Origin: an uncultured Clostridia bacterium
GTDB taxonomy: Bacteria > Bacillota > Clostridia > TANB77 > CAG-508
Length of the DNA: 56,901 nucleotides
Direction of reading: 5' to 3'
Assembly: GCA_947589065.1 (NCBI GenBank)
Contig: CANPZM010000003.1
Coordinates: forward strand, 1-56,901
Shown: piece after piece, positions 36,048 to 44,944 of the stretch
Numbering within the stretch: position 1 is the first letter of the stretch
How the letters are laid out: each line of letters starts with the position of its first letter
The notes under the pieces: generated by a model
The model's input: only the letters and a program-made list of their open reading frames with translations
What the model was told of the DNA's origin: nothing
Databases searched by the model: none
Program-made: the position numbers and the translations under genes

Positions 36048-36698
36048 TTAAAAATCCTTATTCCTTAATTCTAAATAAATTGGCTTTTCTTCCTTTATCA
36101 TTGTAGATTTTCCATGACCTGGATAAACAATCGTATTATCTGGCAAAATTAATATTCTATTTGTAATTGAATCCATAATATCTTCCATACTACCTGTAGG
36201 TAAATCTGTTCTGCCCCATGAACCAGAAAAAATTGTATCTCCAGTAAAAATCATATCTTCTGATGGACAATATAAACATAATCCTCCTTTTGTATGTCCA
36301 GGTGTACTAATAACTCTAAATTCCAATTCCCCTAAATGAATTAAATCGCCATCATCAACTCTTGAATCCGCTTCTATTTCTGTATTAGGAGTTTCAGCAT
36401 AATAAGTTAAACTCTTTGATTCATCATATAATCCATTAAAATCTTCTCTACTAATTAAAATTTTTCCACCTTTTGCTTGCTTAAGCTCACCTATTGCACC
36501 TATATGATCAGCGTGGCAATGTGTTATAAAAATATATTTTAAATTGGCTTCTAATATATCAAGCATTTCTATTATTTTATCAGGTTCTGAACCAGGATCA
36601 ATTACCATAGTCTCCTTAGTTTTTTCATCAACAATAATGTAACAATTCGTAAGTAAGTTCAACTTTTGTACTTTTACTTTTAATTTTTTTAATATCAT
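36048..36698 (-). CDS. MBL-fold hydrolase (glyoxalase II-like)
   Basis: A 216-residue metallo-beta-lactamase-fold protein with the dinuclear metal motif THCHADHIGA (near 71), a His in STPGHTKGG (near 135), the bridging Asp in FTGDTIFSGSWGRTD (near 155) and the C-terminal VYPGHGKST His (near 197). This is the small hydroxyacylglutathione-hydrolase-like type usually found between relA and hisS; the true substrate is unknown. I set the start at ATG 36698 because GAGGAG lies seven bases upstream; the upstream TTG (36713) overlaps that ribosome binding site. Confidence 0.88.
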   Translation of the reverse strand: MILKKLKVKVQKLNLLTNCYIIVDEKTKETMVIDPGSEPDKIIEMLDILEANLKYIFITHCHADHIGAIGELKQAKGGKILISREDFNGLYDESKSLTYYAETPNTEIEADSRVDDGDLIHLGELEFRVISTPGHTKGGLCLYCPSEDMIFTGDTIFSGSWGRTDLPTGSMEDIMDSITNRILILPDNTIVYPGHGKSTMIKEEKPIYLELRNKDF

Positions 36699-36713
36699 TT
36701 GTATACTCCTCAA

Positions 36714-38807
36714 TTATTTATTTCTCTTAACATCATAAACACTTTCAACTTTTTTTAATGTATTTATAACTTTATTAAGTTCATCCAAGTTTACTAATTC
36801 CAAAGTTATTTCAATAACTGCAATCTTTTCTTTATTTGTTTTTGTATTAACTCCCAAAATATTAAATTTTGCAGATGTAATTTCTTTTATAACATCAGAT
36901 AATAAACCTTGTCTATCATTTGCATAAACTGTAATTTCAACACTATAATGACTTGAAACTTGATTTGCCCAATAAACATCAATCATTCTATTTTCTTCAG
37001 ATATTAAATCTTTAACATTTACGCAATCTGTTCTATGTACAGATACACCTCTTCCTTTTGTAATATATCCGACAATTTGATCACCAGGAAGCGGATTACA
37101 ACATTTAGAAAGTTTTACCAAGCAATTATCTATTCCTTCAACTACAACACCTGTTTTAGAAGGTTTTGTATCAATTTTTTTATTAGCTAACTCACTAATT
37201 GTTTTTTCTATATCTTCTTCACGATGTTCCTTTTTATACTCTTCTAATAATCTTGCTAATATTTTAGCTGCTGATATTGCTCCAAAACCTATACTAGCAT
37301 ACATATCATCAACAGAATTATATTTATATCTATCCAATGCAATTTGAACCCATTCAGGTCTAAACAAATCACTATGCTTCATGCCAATTTTTTTGATGTC
37401 TTTTTCTAGTATTTCCTTACCTTTTTCAATATTTTCAGCACGCTGTGCCTTTTTAAACCATTGTTGAATTCTAGTTCTTGCACCACTGCTTTTAACAAAT
37501 TTTAGCCAATCTCTACTAGGTCCTTTAGCAGAATCAGATGTAATAATTTCTACAATATCACCATTTTTAAGTTGAGTAATTATCGGCATCATTTTACTAT
37601 TAATTTTCGCACCTATCATTCTATGTCCAACTTGTTCATGTATTGCATATGCTAAATCAATAGGTGTACTACCCCTAGGCAAAACTTTTATATCTCCTTT
37701 TGGTGTAAATACATGGACTTCATCCTCAAATAACTCTTTCTTTAATGTACTCATAAATTCATCTGGATTTTCAATATCCTTTTGCCATTCCAAAGTTTCT
37801 CTAAGCCATGCCAACTTATCTTCTTTAACTATAACTGCCTTTTTTTTGCCTTTATTACTTTGTTCTTTATAAGCCCAATGGGCTGCAATACCAAATTCGG
37901 CAATTCTATGCATTTCCCATGTTCTTATCTGAACTTCAAAAGGAGTTCCTTTAGGTCCAATAAGTGTAGTATGTATAGATTGATACATATTCTTTTTAGG
38001 AACTGAAATATAATCTTTAAATCTACCAGGCATTGGAGTATATAAATCATGTACAACTCCAAGAGCAGCATAACAATCCCTAACAGAATTTACAAGAATT
38101 CTTAAAGCAAATAAATCATATATTTGATCCAAAGTAGAATTATCCCTTTTCATTTTTCTATAAATGCTATAAATATGTTTTGCTCTACCTGTAACCTCAG
38201 CAGTAATTTTAACATTTTTTAATTCTACCTTTATCTCTTCCATTATTTTATCAATGAAAGCCAGTCTTTCATCTCTCTTTTTATCTAATCCCTTAACAAT
38301 TTCATGAAACTCATCTGGATATAAATATTTAAATGCTAAATCCTCAAGTTCCCATTTTAGAGAATAAATACCTAAACGATTTGCTAAAGGAGCATATAAA
38401 TCCATCGTTTCTTTACTATTAGCAATCTGTCTCTCACGACTAAGATATTTTAAAGTTCTCATATTATGAAGTCTATCAGCAAGTTTTATAAGTATAACCC
38501 TAATATCTTTTCCCATAGCAAGAAACATTTTTCTATAATCTTCTACTTGCTGTTCTTCTTTAGTTGTATATTGTAATTTTCCAAGTTTTGTAACTCCATT
38601 AACCATTTCTGCAACTGATTCACCAAATTCTTGAACTAAGTCCTCATTTGTTGTGTCAGTATCTTCAACAACATCATGTAATAATGCAGCACAAATAGTA
38701 TCTGTATCCAATTCTAATCCAGCTAAAATGTATGCAACTTGTAATGGATGAACTATATATGGTTCACCAGACATTCTTTTTTGATCACCGATGTTTTTCC
38801 TTAGCAA
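36714..38807 (-). CDS. relA: RelA/SpoT (p)ppGpp synthetase/hydrolase, 5' end frameshifted
   Basis: The main reading frame covers about 690 residues of a long RSH protein: HD hydrolase domain (SGEPYIVHPLQVA, LLHDVVEDTDTT), synthetase domain (KRDNSTLDQIYDLFALRILV, YISVPKKNMYQSIHTT), TGS domain (VFTPKGDIKVLPRGSTPIDLAYAIHEQVG), the Cys-containing helical/zinc-finger region (VKLSKCCNPLPGDQIVGYITKGRG) and a C-terminal ACT domain. It makes and degrades the stringent-response alarmone. The true start is TTG 38910 in another frame; the two frames meet at about 38787-38795. Read alone from the TTG at 38807, it would lose the first 40 residues, including part of the HD fold. Confidence 0.85.
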   Translation of the reverse strand: MLRKNIGDQKRMSGEPYIVHPLQVAYILAGLELDTDTICAALLHDVVEDTDTTNEDLVQEFGESVAEMVNGVTKLGKLQYTTKEEQQVEDYRKMFLAMGKDIRVILIKLADRLHNMRTLKYLSRERQIANSKETMDLYAPLANRLGIYSLKWELEDLAFKYLYPDEFHEIVKGLDKKRDERLAFIDKIMEEIKVELKNVKITAEVTGRAKHIYSIYRKMKRDNSTLDQIYDLFALRILVNSVRDCYAALGVVHDLYTPMPGRFKDYISVPKKNMYQSIHTTLIGPKGTPFEVQIRTWEMHRIAEFGIAAHWAYKEQSNKGKKKAVIVKEDKLAWLRETLEWQKDIENPDEFMSTLKKELFEDEVHVFTPKGDIKVLPRGSTPIDLAYAIHEQVGHRMIGAKINSKMMPIITQLKNGDIVEIITSDSAKGPSRDWLKFVKSSGARTRIQQWFKKAQRAENIEKGKEILEKDIKKIGMKHSDLFRPEWVQIALDRYKYNSVDDMYASIGFGAISAAKILARLLEEYKKEHREEDIEKTISELANKKIDTKPSKTGVVVEGIDNCLVKLSKCCNPLPGDQIVGYITKGRGVSVHRTDCVNVKDLISEENRMIDVYWANQVSSHYSVEITVYANDRQGLLSDVIKEITSAKFNILGVNTKTNKEKIAVIEITLELVNLDELNKVINTLKKVESVYDVKRNK

Positions 38808-38910
38808 AATTATAAGCTTTCATTACTTTACGAACATCGACATGCTTATTTTTCTCTTTTGCCAATTTTATAACATCTTCAATTTGCCTTTGTACAGTAT
38901 CTTCCTTCAA
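38785..38910 (-). pseudogene. relA: N-terminal segment of relA in a different frame
   Basis: TTG at 38910 follows AGGAGG by eight bases and encodes 41 residues, ending VMKAYNFAKEKHR before TGA. RSH proteins have this helix directly before the GQKRKSGEPY motif, which continues in the next frame as GDQKRMSGEP. Removing two bases or adding one near CATCGGTGATC restores a normal RelA. This is a frameshift by homology pattern; whether it is real, an error or programmed is unknown. Confidence 0.75.
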
Positions 38911-38922
38911 AATTACAACCTC

Positions 38923-40611
38923 CTAATACGATTTCATAATGTCTTTCAAATTTATTTGTACAAAATCTTTTCCATTAAATGAATTAATTTCTAACATTCC
39001 TACTATGTCAACTTTATCACCAATCATATACTCTTTAGAAAGTTCTCCCATATTAAATCCAATAGCTGATACTAATGTATTTCCATCTTTTAATGTCATC
39101 TTCAAATGTTTACCATCTGACAATGCTCTAATTGAATCTATTTTCAAATTTTTATATGCAAAAATAGGTCGTCTATTAGCTTCTCCAAAAGGTTCAAGTA
39201 AGTCTAATTCCTTAACTGTATTACAATCTATATCTCTAAAATCTATAATTTTATCTATTTGAATGATTGGAACAATTTCAGCAATTTTTTTACTTTTGGC
39301 ATACTCTTCAAAATTCTGTTTAAATCTATTATAATTTTTTTTATTTATACTCAATCCAATTGCCATTTCATGCCCACCAAATTTTTCTAAATCATCAGAT
39401 AAATTCACTAAAGCATCATGCAAATCAAATCCAGGTATACTTCTGCCAGAACCCTTTCCTTCTTCACCTTCGAAACAAATTAAAATTGATGGTTTAAAAT
39501 ACATTTCAGTAATTTTAGATGATACTATACCAATTACTCCATGATGCCATTTATCCGAACCCAATACAATTGTACAAGAATCTTTGCAATTTTCCTTTTC
39601 TATCATTTCAATGGCTTCATCTAAAATATCCTTTTCTATTTTTTGCCTTTCAAGATTATAATCATTTAATTTCTGTGTAATATTATTTGCTTCAACAATA
39701 TTTTCAGTTAAAAACATCTCTAATGCTTCTTTTTCATGACCCATACGGCCACAAGCATTTATTCTAGGAGCAATTCCAAAAGAAATTGCATTTGAATTTA
39801 CTTGATTATATCCTGAAATATTTAATAAAGATTTTAATCCAGGATTTTTAGTAACTTGTACTAGTTTTAATCCTAGTTTAGCAATAACTCTGTTTTCATC
39901 AACTAAAGGAACAATATCTGATATAGTTCCCAAGCAAACTATATCTAAATATTTTAAATAGTCATTCTCTGGTATATTTAATTTTATAGAAATTGCCTGT
40001 ATTAATTTAAAAACAACCCCACATCCAGCTAAACTTTTAAACGGATATTTATTATCTTTTCTTTTTAAATCAACAACAGCAAGTGCTTTTGGCAAAATAT
40101 CCATTGGTTCATGATGATCTGTTATGATAGTCTCTATATTAAGTGAATTTGCATATTCAATCTCTTCTATAGCTGAAATACCACAATCAACAGTAATTAT
40201 TAAAGTATAATTATTTGATTTTATTAAATCTATAGCATTTTTATTTAATCCATATCCTTCAGTCAAACGATTAGGAATATAATAATCAGCATCTAGCCCA
40301 CATTGTTTTAAAAATTTTTTAAGAACAGTTATACTTGTAATTCCATCAACATCATAATCACCATAAATAATAACTTTCTCTTTTTTTTCAATAGCATCTA
40401 TAATTCTATTAACAGCTATTTTCATATCTGGCATTTCATACGGATCATGAAAATCTTTTCTAGTAGGATTCAAGAAAACTTGAATTTCTTTTTCATCTGT
40501 TATTCCCCTATTTACTAAAACAGTAGCTAATAGCCTAGAAATATTAAATTTATTTACAATATCATTTATTTTTTCTTCATCACATTCTTGATATTCCCAT
40601 TTTTTATGCAT
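38923..40611 (-). CDS. recJ: Single-stranded-DNA-specific exonuclease RecJ
   Basis: A 562-residue DHH-family 5'-3' exonuclease for recombination and repair. Motifs: IIYGDYDVDGITS (near 79), ITVDCGIS (near 139), IITDHHEP (near 160, the DHH motif), GCGVVFKL (near 194), APRINACGRMG (near 278) and DHHA1-type GSGRSIPGFDLHDAL, FGGHEMAIGLSI (near 388-415). The C-terminal OB-like segment ends in FNGKDFVQINLKDIM. Short form, as in Firmicutes. ATG after AAAGGAG, and its stop lies 12 bases before the relA start. Confidence 0.93.
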   Translation of the reverse strand: MHKKWEYQECDEEKINDIVNKFNISRLLATVLVNRGITDEKEIQVFLNPTRKDFHDPYEMPDMKIAVNRIIDAIEKKEKVIIYGDYDVDGITSITVLKKFLKQCGLDADYYIPNRLTEGYGLNKNAIDLIKSNNYTLIITVDCGISAIEEIEYANSLNIETIITDHHEPMDILPKALAVVDLKRKDNKYPFKSLAGCGVVFKLIQAISIKLNIPENDYLKYLDIVCLGTISDIVPLVDENRVIAKLGLKLVQVTKNPGLKSLLNISGYNQVNSNAISFGIAPRINACGRMGHEKEALEMFLTENIVEANNITQKLNDYNLERQKIEKDILDEAIEMIEKENCKDSCTIVLGSDKWHHGVIGIVSSKITEMYFKPSILICFEGEEGKGSGRSIPGFDLHDALVNLSDDLEKFGGHEMAIGLSINKKNYNRFKQNFEEYAKSKKIAEIVPIIQIDKIIDFRDIDCNTVKELDLLEPFGEANRRPIFAYKNLKIDSIRALSDGKHLKMTLKDGNTLVSAIGFNMGELSKEYMIGDKVDIVGMLEINSFNGKDFVQINLKDIMKSY

Positions 40612-40651
40612 TTATTTCTCCTTTAATTGCCTTTAGCTATTTTTCCCGTTT

Positions 40652-40680
40652 ATTATACATTATTTTATGTATTTTTTAAA
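40652..40680 (-). promoter_or_regulatory. Possible promoter for recJ-relA unit
   Basis: TTTAAA, 17 bases, TATAAT on the minus strand, about 40 bases upstream of recJ. The -35 box is weak. Confidence 0.4.
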
Positions 40681-40740
40681 TACTTTTTGCAAAAATGTAA
40701 TTTTTTTATATATAATAGGAAAATTTTAATTTCCTATTAT

Positions 40741-40779
40741 ATAAAAAAACAGTAGTAACAAAATATGTTAATACTGTTT
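40741..40779 (-). terminator. Terminator after the DUF1292 gene
   Basis: AAACAGTATTAACA pairs with TGTTACTACTGTTT around an ATTTT-type loop and ends in a T run on the minus strand. A second AT-rich inverted repeat (about 40710-40744) follows. Confidence 0.75.
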
Positions 40780-40796
40780 CAATATTTATAATCGCA

Positions 40797-41066
40797 TTAA
40801 TCATTTTTTTTAGCATGTTCAATAATTTTTTGCAAGACTTCAGAAATCATCTGGTTTTCTTCAGAAGTAATTTTTGTATTTACCTTCAAATAGTCAGGTT
40901 CTTCAACATAAGAACCGGCATGCATAAGTAATTCACCTTTTTCACCTTCTAAATACTCTGTATATATTACATAACTTTTTTTAGTAAGTTCAGAATCAAA
41001 GGAACAGAAAATTTCAAATTTTCCTTCATTGTTTTCATCATCTACAATTTTCATTATTCTTTTCAA
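40797..41066 (-). CDS. DUF1292 family protein
   Basis: A small acidic protein of about 89 residues matching the DUF1292 pattern of Firmicutes proteins (DDENNEGKFEIFCSFDSELTKKSYVIYTEY, then an SYVEEPDYLKV strand and a C-terminal helix). Function is unknown. The preferred start is TTG 41066, eight bases after GGGGAGG located in the end of the phosphatase gene; ATG 41054 is also possible, and an ATG at 41084 contains the ribosome binding site. Tight coupling to the PP2C gene suggests one transcript. Confidence 0.75.
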   Translation of the reverse strand: MKRIMKIVDDENNEGKFEIFCSFDSELTKKSYVIYTEYLEGEKGELLMHAGSYVEEPDYLKVNTKITSEENQMISEVLQKIIEHAKKND

Positions 41067-41067
41067 A

Positions 41068-42570
41068 TTATCTTTCCTCCCCATCTTTTTTAGTTATTAA
41101 TGCAACTGTCGTATTATCTTTTCCAGCACGGATAATATCTTTATAATTTTTGTCATGTCTTATTTTTTCAGGTGCAATACTATCCTTTGACAATGCTTGC
41201 CTTGCAATTGTTTCTGCAAGTTTTTTTGGATCAGTTGTAGCAGTTATAGCTTTTATTTCCTTATCAGATAAGCAATCTGTTACACCATCACTAAATAACA
41301 TCAAAGTTTTATATAAATCATTTGGCATCAATGAGAATTTTACTTTAGGATCCATTCCATCTGTTCTACCCAAATAATCTGTAATAGCATTAGAACCATT
41401 TTTAAACCTTAAATAATCTTTTTCCTCTTCCATTTGTCTAGCTGTTCTTCTATTTAGTTTTACATCTTTCCAATCAGCTTTCCAATATTTAAATGATGGA
41501 TTATCATCTACAGTAAGCTGATGTAAATCATAATCATTATCTAATACATATGCTCTTGAATCACCAACTGATGCAATTAAAGTATACTGTTCTCCTACAA
41601 TAGCCCCAACAAAAGTTGTACCTGAGCCATAAAATTTATCTGCAATACTTTTACTAATATCTTTAATTTTTCTATCTAAAGCAGCTTGCAAAAATTTTTC
41701 ATTTCCTTTTTGCATATAATTTTCTCTTAACACACTAAACCAATCAATTATTTCTTTTACTGCTTCATTACTAGCATTTTCTCCGCCAGCTAAACCGCCC
41801 ATACCATCTGCCACAACTAGCATTTTATATTTTTCATTATTAGGATGATACATAATAAGCACAGAATCTTCTTGATTATCTCTAACATTTCCTATATCAG
41901 TATATGCAAACATTTCATCATTTAAATTATATGATCTAGCCGGCCTATATTTTGAATTTCTATTTCTTTTGACATCATTTTGAATTCTAATCTGATTTCC
42001 ATTTAATACTTCTTCTACGCAATAATTAACCATAGTAGGATTGGCTCTTAGATTTTTTACACCATATCTAGGATTTATACTTTTATGTGCATTTTTTAAA
42101 TTTTCAGAGCGTCTAGCTTCAGTATCAACAATAAGGACATCAGAATATGTCTTTGTAGCAACATCTATAATATTATCAGCAGTATAATTCAATATACCAT
42201 TTCTTTTTCCTAAAATACATTCTGAAACATATCTTTTAACTTCATTCTCACTCATTCCGTTTTTTAATTCTTGCTGTACAATATCTATTATATATCTTTC
42301 ACTAATACTTTCTGGTTTTTTTATTTTAGCTATAACATCAACCACAAAATCAGCAAGATAATCAGCTAACTCTTTTCTATCTATTTTACTTATTATATCT
42401 CTAGAACCCTTTTTCCCATTACTAGTATCCCCTCTAGTAAAATAATTAGGATTTCCATTTCTAAGATATGTTTTTAATCCAGTAACAATCTGACCTCTGC
42501 CATTTCCATTACGACCATTAAACACATCATATGTTTCAATTAAAGCTTCTTTTAATTTATCTTCTCTCAT
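41068..42570 (-). CDS. PP2C-family serine/threonine protein phosphatase with N-terminal extension
   Basis: About 500 residues. The C-terminal 270 form a PPM/PP2C phosphatase domain: TDIGNVRDNQEDSVLI, VVADGMGGLAGGENAS (near 255, metal Asp), IASVGDSRAYVL (near 335), LMLFSDGVTD (near 425) and GKDNTTVALI (near 490). The first 210 residues are a helical, basic extension I do not recognise. I chose ATG 42570 because the predicted transcription start lies near 42595, inside the longer open frame, and AGGAAAAAAT precedes this ATG. No cognate kinase is adjacent, although PrkC-PrpC pairs are common in Firmicutes. Confidence 0.85.
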   Translation of the reverse strand: MREDKLKEALIETYDVFNGRNGNGRGQIVTGLKTYLRNGNPNYFTRGDTSNGKKGSRDIISKIDRKELADYLADFVVDVIAKIKKPESISERYIIDIVQQELKNGMSENEVKRYVSECILGKRNGILNYTADNIIDVATKTYSDVLIVDTEARRSENLKNAHKSINPRYGVKNLRANPTMVNYCVEEVLNGNQIRIQNDVKRNRNSKYRPARSYNLNDEMFAYTDIGNVRDNQEDSVLIMYHPNNEKYKMLVVADGMGGLAGGENASNEAVKEIIDWFSVLRENYMQKGNEKFLQAALDRKIKDISKSIADKFYGSGTTFVGAIVGEQYTLIASVGDSRAYVLDNDYDLHQLTVDDNPSFKYWKADWKDVKLNRRTARQMEEEKDYLRFKNGSNAITDYLGRTDGMDPKVKFSLMPNDLYKTLMLFSDGVTDCLSDKEIKAITATTDPKKLAETIARQALSKDSIAPEKIRHDKNYKDIIRAGKDNTTVALITKKDGEER

Positions 42571-42601
42571 ATTTTTTCCTATCCCAAATAATATTAAAAA
42601 A

Positions 42602-42630
42602 ATTATATCAATAATAAATTTTAAATACAA
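42602..42630 (-). promoter_or_regulatory. Promoter for the PP2C-DUF1292 unit
   Basis: TTGTAT, 17 bases, TATAAT on the minus strand. Its position rules out translation starts upstream of about 42590. Confidence 0.7.
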
Positions 42631-42705
42631 TTATTTTAGACAATTTTTTTCACTTTATTCTATTTTTTTCATATTTTATATTATAAAACAAAAGGAGGAA
42701 TTTTA

Positions 42706-43065
42706 ATGTTTAGAAATTGTGGTTGCCCTTGTAACTACTATCAAAAAAATAATAATGATAGTACTGAAAACAATAATCAAGAAATATACGAAACTTCTTG
42801 CAATATAGACAATGAATATGACAACATGGATGAAAATTCTTGTTCATGTGGATTCGACGATTCTTCTGTTTTTCCAACAAATTGGATGTATGGTCATTCT
42901 TATGTACCACATCAAAAAATGAATAAAGTTTACACCCCAGAAATTGGACTAAAGATGGGAACAATTTTTCCTGAATTAGTTAGTCCTTATTGTCCAAATC
43001 AATCAAAAGAAGTTAATCAATATTTAAAAAATTCAAATACTATTGGGGAGGGATGTAACTCATGA
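42706..43065 (+). CDS. cotJA: Spore coat protein CotJA
   Basis: A 119-residue inner spore coat protein. The C-terminal half SYVPHQKMNKVYTPEIGLKMGTIFPELVSPY is the CotJA signature. The first 50 residues are Asn- and Cys-rich (CGCPCNYY, SCSCGFDD), a lineage-specific extension that could form disulfides or bind metal. The ATG has AAAGGAGG upstream. First gene of cotJA-cotJB-cotJC, which overlap by a few bases; in Bacillus and Clostridia this operon is made in the mother cell. A sigma-E type promoter was not identified with confidence. Confidence 0.88.
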   Translation: MFRNCGCPCNYYQKNNNDSTENNNQEIYETSCNIDNEYDNMDENSCSCGFDDSSVFPTNWMYGHSYVPHQKMNKVYTPEIGLKMGTIFPELVSPYCPNQSKEVNQYLKNSNTIGEGCNS

Positions 43066-43334
43066 TGGAAGAATATTGTAATGAACGTACCAGAGGTGAA
43101 TTACTAGATGAAATACGTGCTACAAATTTTAGCCTAATAGAACTTGGTTTATATTTAGATATTAATCCAGATGATAAAAAAGCTCTTTGTTTATGCAATG
43201 AATGTGCAAAAAAATTAAGAACATTAACAGATAATTATCAAAAAATTTATGGGCCTCTTACTATAGAGTTTCCATGTAATAAATGGCGTTGGTTAGAAGA
43301 ACCTTGGCCTTGGGAAAAAGGAGGTAGTTTTTAA
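43062..43334 (+). CDS. cotJB: Spore coat protein CotJB
   Basis: A 90-residue CotJB protein: IRATNFSLIELGLYLDINPDDKKAL is the conserved N-terminal helix and the Trp-rich end NKWRWLEEPWPWEKGG is diagnostic. Overlaps cotJA by four bases and cotJC by one (TAATG), so translation is coupled. It is expected in the spore coat with CotJA and CotJC. Confidence 0.92.
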   Translation: MMEEYCNERTRGELLDEIRATNFSLIELGLYLDINPDDKKALCLCNECAKKLRTLTDNYQKIYGPLTIEFPCNKWRWLEEPWPWEKGGSF

Positions 43335-43921
43335 TGTGGTTATATCAGAAAAAACTAGAATACCCTGTTAGAATAAAATGCACTAACCCTCGCTTAGCTA
43401 AATTTATAGTTTCTCAATATGGTGGTCCTGATGGTGAACTTGCAGCTTCTCTTAGATATTTATCACAAAGGTTTGGTATGCCTGACCAAAAATCTAAGGC
43501 TATTTTAAACGATATTGGAACCGAAGAATTAGCTCACTTAGAAATGGTTGGTAGTATTGTTCATCAATTAACTGATGGCGTTCCAGTTGAAGAATTAGAA
43601 AAAGCTGGTCTAGGTGCATATTATACAGACCATGGGGTTGACGTATACCCTGCTTCTGCTGCTGGAGTTCCTTTTACAGCTGCATATATTGCATGTAAAG
43701 GTGATCCTGTTGCAAATTTACAAGAAGATTTAGCAGCAGAACAAAAAGCAAGAGCAACTTATGAAAAATTAATAAATTTATGTGCAGATGATCCTGATGT
43801 TGTGGATCCACTTAGATTTTTAAGAGAACGTGAAGTTGTCCATTTTCAAAGATTCGGTGAAGCTCTAAATGGTGTTCAAGAAAAATTGGCAGACAAAAAA
43901 TTTTACAAAAATTTCAATTAG
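43334..43921 (+). CDS. cotJC: Spore coat manganese-catalase-like protein CotJC
   Basis: A 195-residue ferritin-like protein of the manganese catalase family. Metal-ligand helices: GTEELAHLEMVG (near 60), DLAAEQKARATYEKL (near 135) and REREVVHFQRFGEAL (near 166) with Glu and His ligands. Most of the dinuclear-site residues are present, so peroxide disproportionation in the spore coat is plausible though not shown for CotJC in general. Last gene of the cotJ operon; a strong hairpin follows. Confidence 0.93.
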   Translation: MWLYQKKLEYPVRIKCTNPRLAKFIVSQYGGPDGELAASLRYLSQRFGMPDQKSKAILNDIGTEELAHLEMVGSIVHQLTDGVPVEELEKAGLGAYYTDHGVDVYPASAAGVPFTAAYIACKGDPVANLQEDLAAEQKARATYEKLINLCADDPDVVDPLRFLREREVVHFQRFGEALNGVQEKLADKKFYKNFN

Positions 43922-43940
43922 AATAATATAAATTTTTTGT

Positions 43941-44009
43941 GCATAAAAAATAATAAACTTATCTACTCGTCAAAGTTTATAAAATTTTGACGAGATTATT
44001 TTTTATGCT
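43941..44009 (+). terminator. Terminator of the cotJ operon
   Basis: Long imperfect stem: GCATAAAAAATAAT pairs with ATTATTTTTTATGC, enclosing CTCGTCAAA / TTTTGACGAG. T-rich on both strands, between convergent genes. Confidence 0.8.
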
Positions 44010-44023
44010 AAAATAATCATTAC

Positions 44024-44168
44024 AGAACAAAAGCGGACATTATTAACATTTTCGCTATTTATGACATTCTAAAGTCCGCGGCTTTGTTCATCCACAGAAA
44101 AATTGTATAACAATTTTTCTGTGGAATGCTTATATTATAGAAGTTCAGAGAACTTTCCTATTATACAC
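44024..44168 (+). repeat. Interspersed hairpin repeat, copy B (full length)
   Basis: The most complete copy. Hairpin 1: GAACAAAAGCGGAC...GTCCGCGGCTTTGTTC. Hairpin 2: CAGAAAAATTG...CAATTTTTCTG. Hairpin 3: TATATTATAG...CTATTATA with a TTCAGAGAAC centre. Lies between the cotJ terminator and the 3' end of the GT51 gene. No coding potential and no terminal duplication seen. Confidence 0.88.
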
Positions 44169-44185
44169 AAAAAAATGGGAATAAA

Positions 44186-44926
44186 CTAATCGTTTCCATC
44201 TTTTTTTGAAAAATATTCTTCATACTCTTTTTTTAATGATAATATTTCAGCTTTTTTGTTTTCATCAATATATTTATATTTTACCATTTTATTTAAAACT
44301 TGTGCCTGTCTTTGAGAAGCTAATTCAAAATTAATAGTTGGATTATAAATTGATGGTGCATTGGGCAATCCAGCTAATAGTGTTGCTTCATAATCATTTA
44401 GTTCACTTGGTGATTTATTAAAATAGCCTTTACTTGCTGAACCAATATCATAATAACCTGAACCAAAATAACTAGTATTTACATATAATTCTAATATTGT
44501 ATCTTTATCTAATTCCTTCTCATATTTCCATGCCAAAAATGCTTCAGCAACTTTTCTTGTAATTGTCTTATCTTGAGTAAAATAAGTATTTTTTGCTAAT
44601 TGTTGGGTAATTGAACTTCCACCTTCAATCACCTTTCCTTTTACCATATTAGTTACAATTGCTCGCATTACAGAAATTATATCAACTCCATTATGCTTAT
44701 AAAATCTATGGTCTTCAACTGCTATAACCGCATCTTTATAAGTATTAGACATTTCTTCTAATTTCGTATAGTCAGGCTTATTTTTAATAGACTGAAATTT
44801 ACTTTCAATACTCTCATTATTCAAAGCACGTGTATACATATTATATCCAGTACCTATAAATATAGAACCAACACATACTAATATTAAAAATATTACTAAA
44901 ATTATAAAAAATATTATTTTCTTCAT
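44186..44926 (-). CDS. Monofunctional GT51 peptidoglycan glycosyltransferase
   Basis: A 246-residue protein with one N-terminal helix (4-25) and a GT51 domain: VIAVEDHRFYKHNGVD (near 67, catalytic Glu), EGGSSITQQLAKN (near 101), RKVAEAFLAWKYEKEL (near 124), ILELYVNTSYFGSGYYDIGSAS (near 144) and LPNAPSIYNP (near 186). No transpeptidase domain follows, so it resembles MtgA-type enzymes that polymerise lipid II glycan strands. It lies 18 bases after an orphan coiled-coil gene and is followed by repeat copy B. Confidence 0.88.
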   Translation of the reverse strand: MKKIIFFIILVIFLILVCVGSIFIGTGYNMYTRALNNESIESKFQSIKNKPDYTKLEEMSNTYKDAVIAVEDHRFYKHNGVDIISVMRAIVTNMVKGKVIEGGSSITQQLAKNTYFTQDKTITRKVAEAFLAWKYEKELDKDTILELYVNTSYFGSGYYDIGSASKGYFNKSPSELNDYEATLLAGLPNAPSIYNPTINFELASQRQAQVLNKMVKYKYIDENKKAEILSLKKEYEEYFSKKDGND

Positions 44927-44944
44927 ATCATTATTATTTTTTTA

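Noticed and set aside
40700..40746. Inverted repeat TATATAATAGGAAA...TTTCCTATTATATA as a seventh copy of the hairpin repeat
   Set aside because: Similar stem but different centre and no TTCTGTGGAATG flank; more likely an independent AT-rich hairpin following a terminator.
42640..42705. Sigma-E promoter for the cotJ operon
   Set aside because: AT-rich sequence contains partial matches only, without correct spacing.
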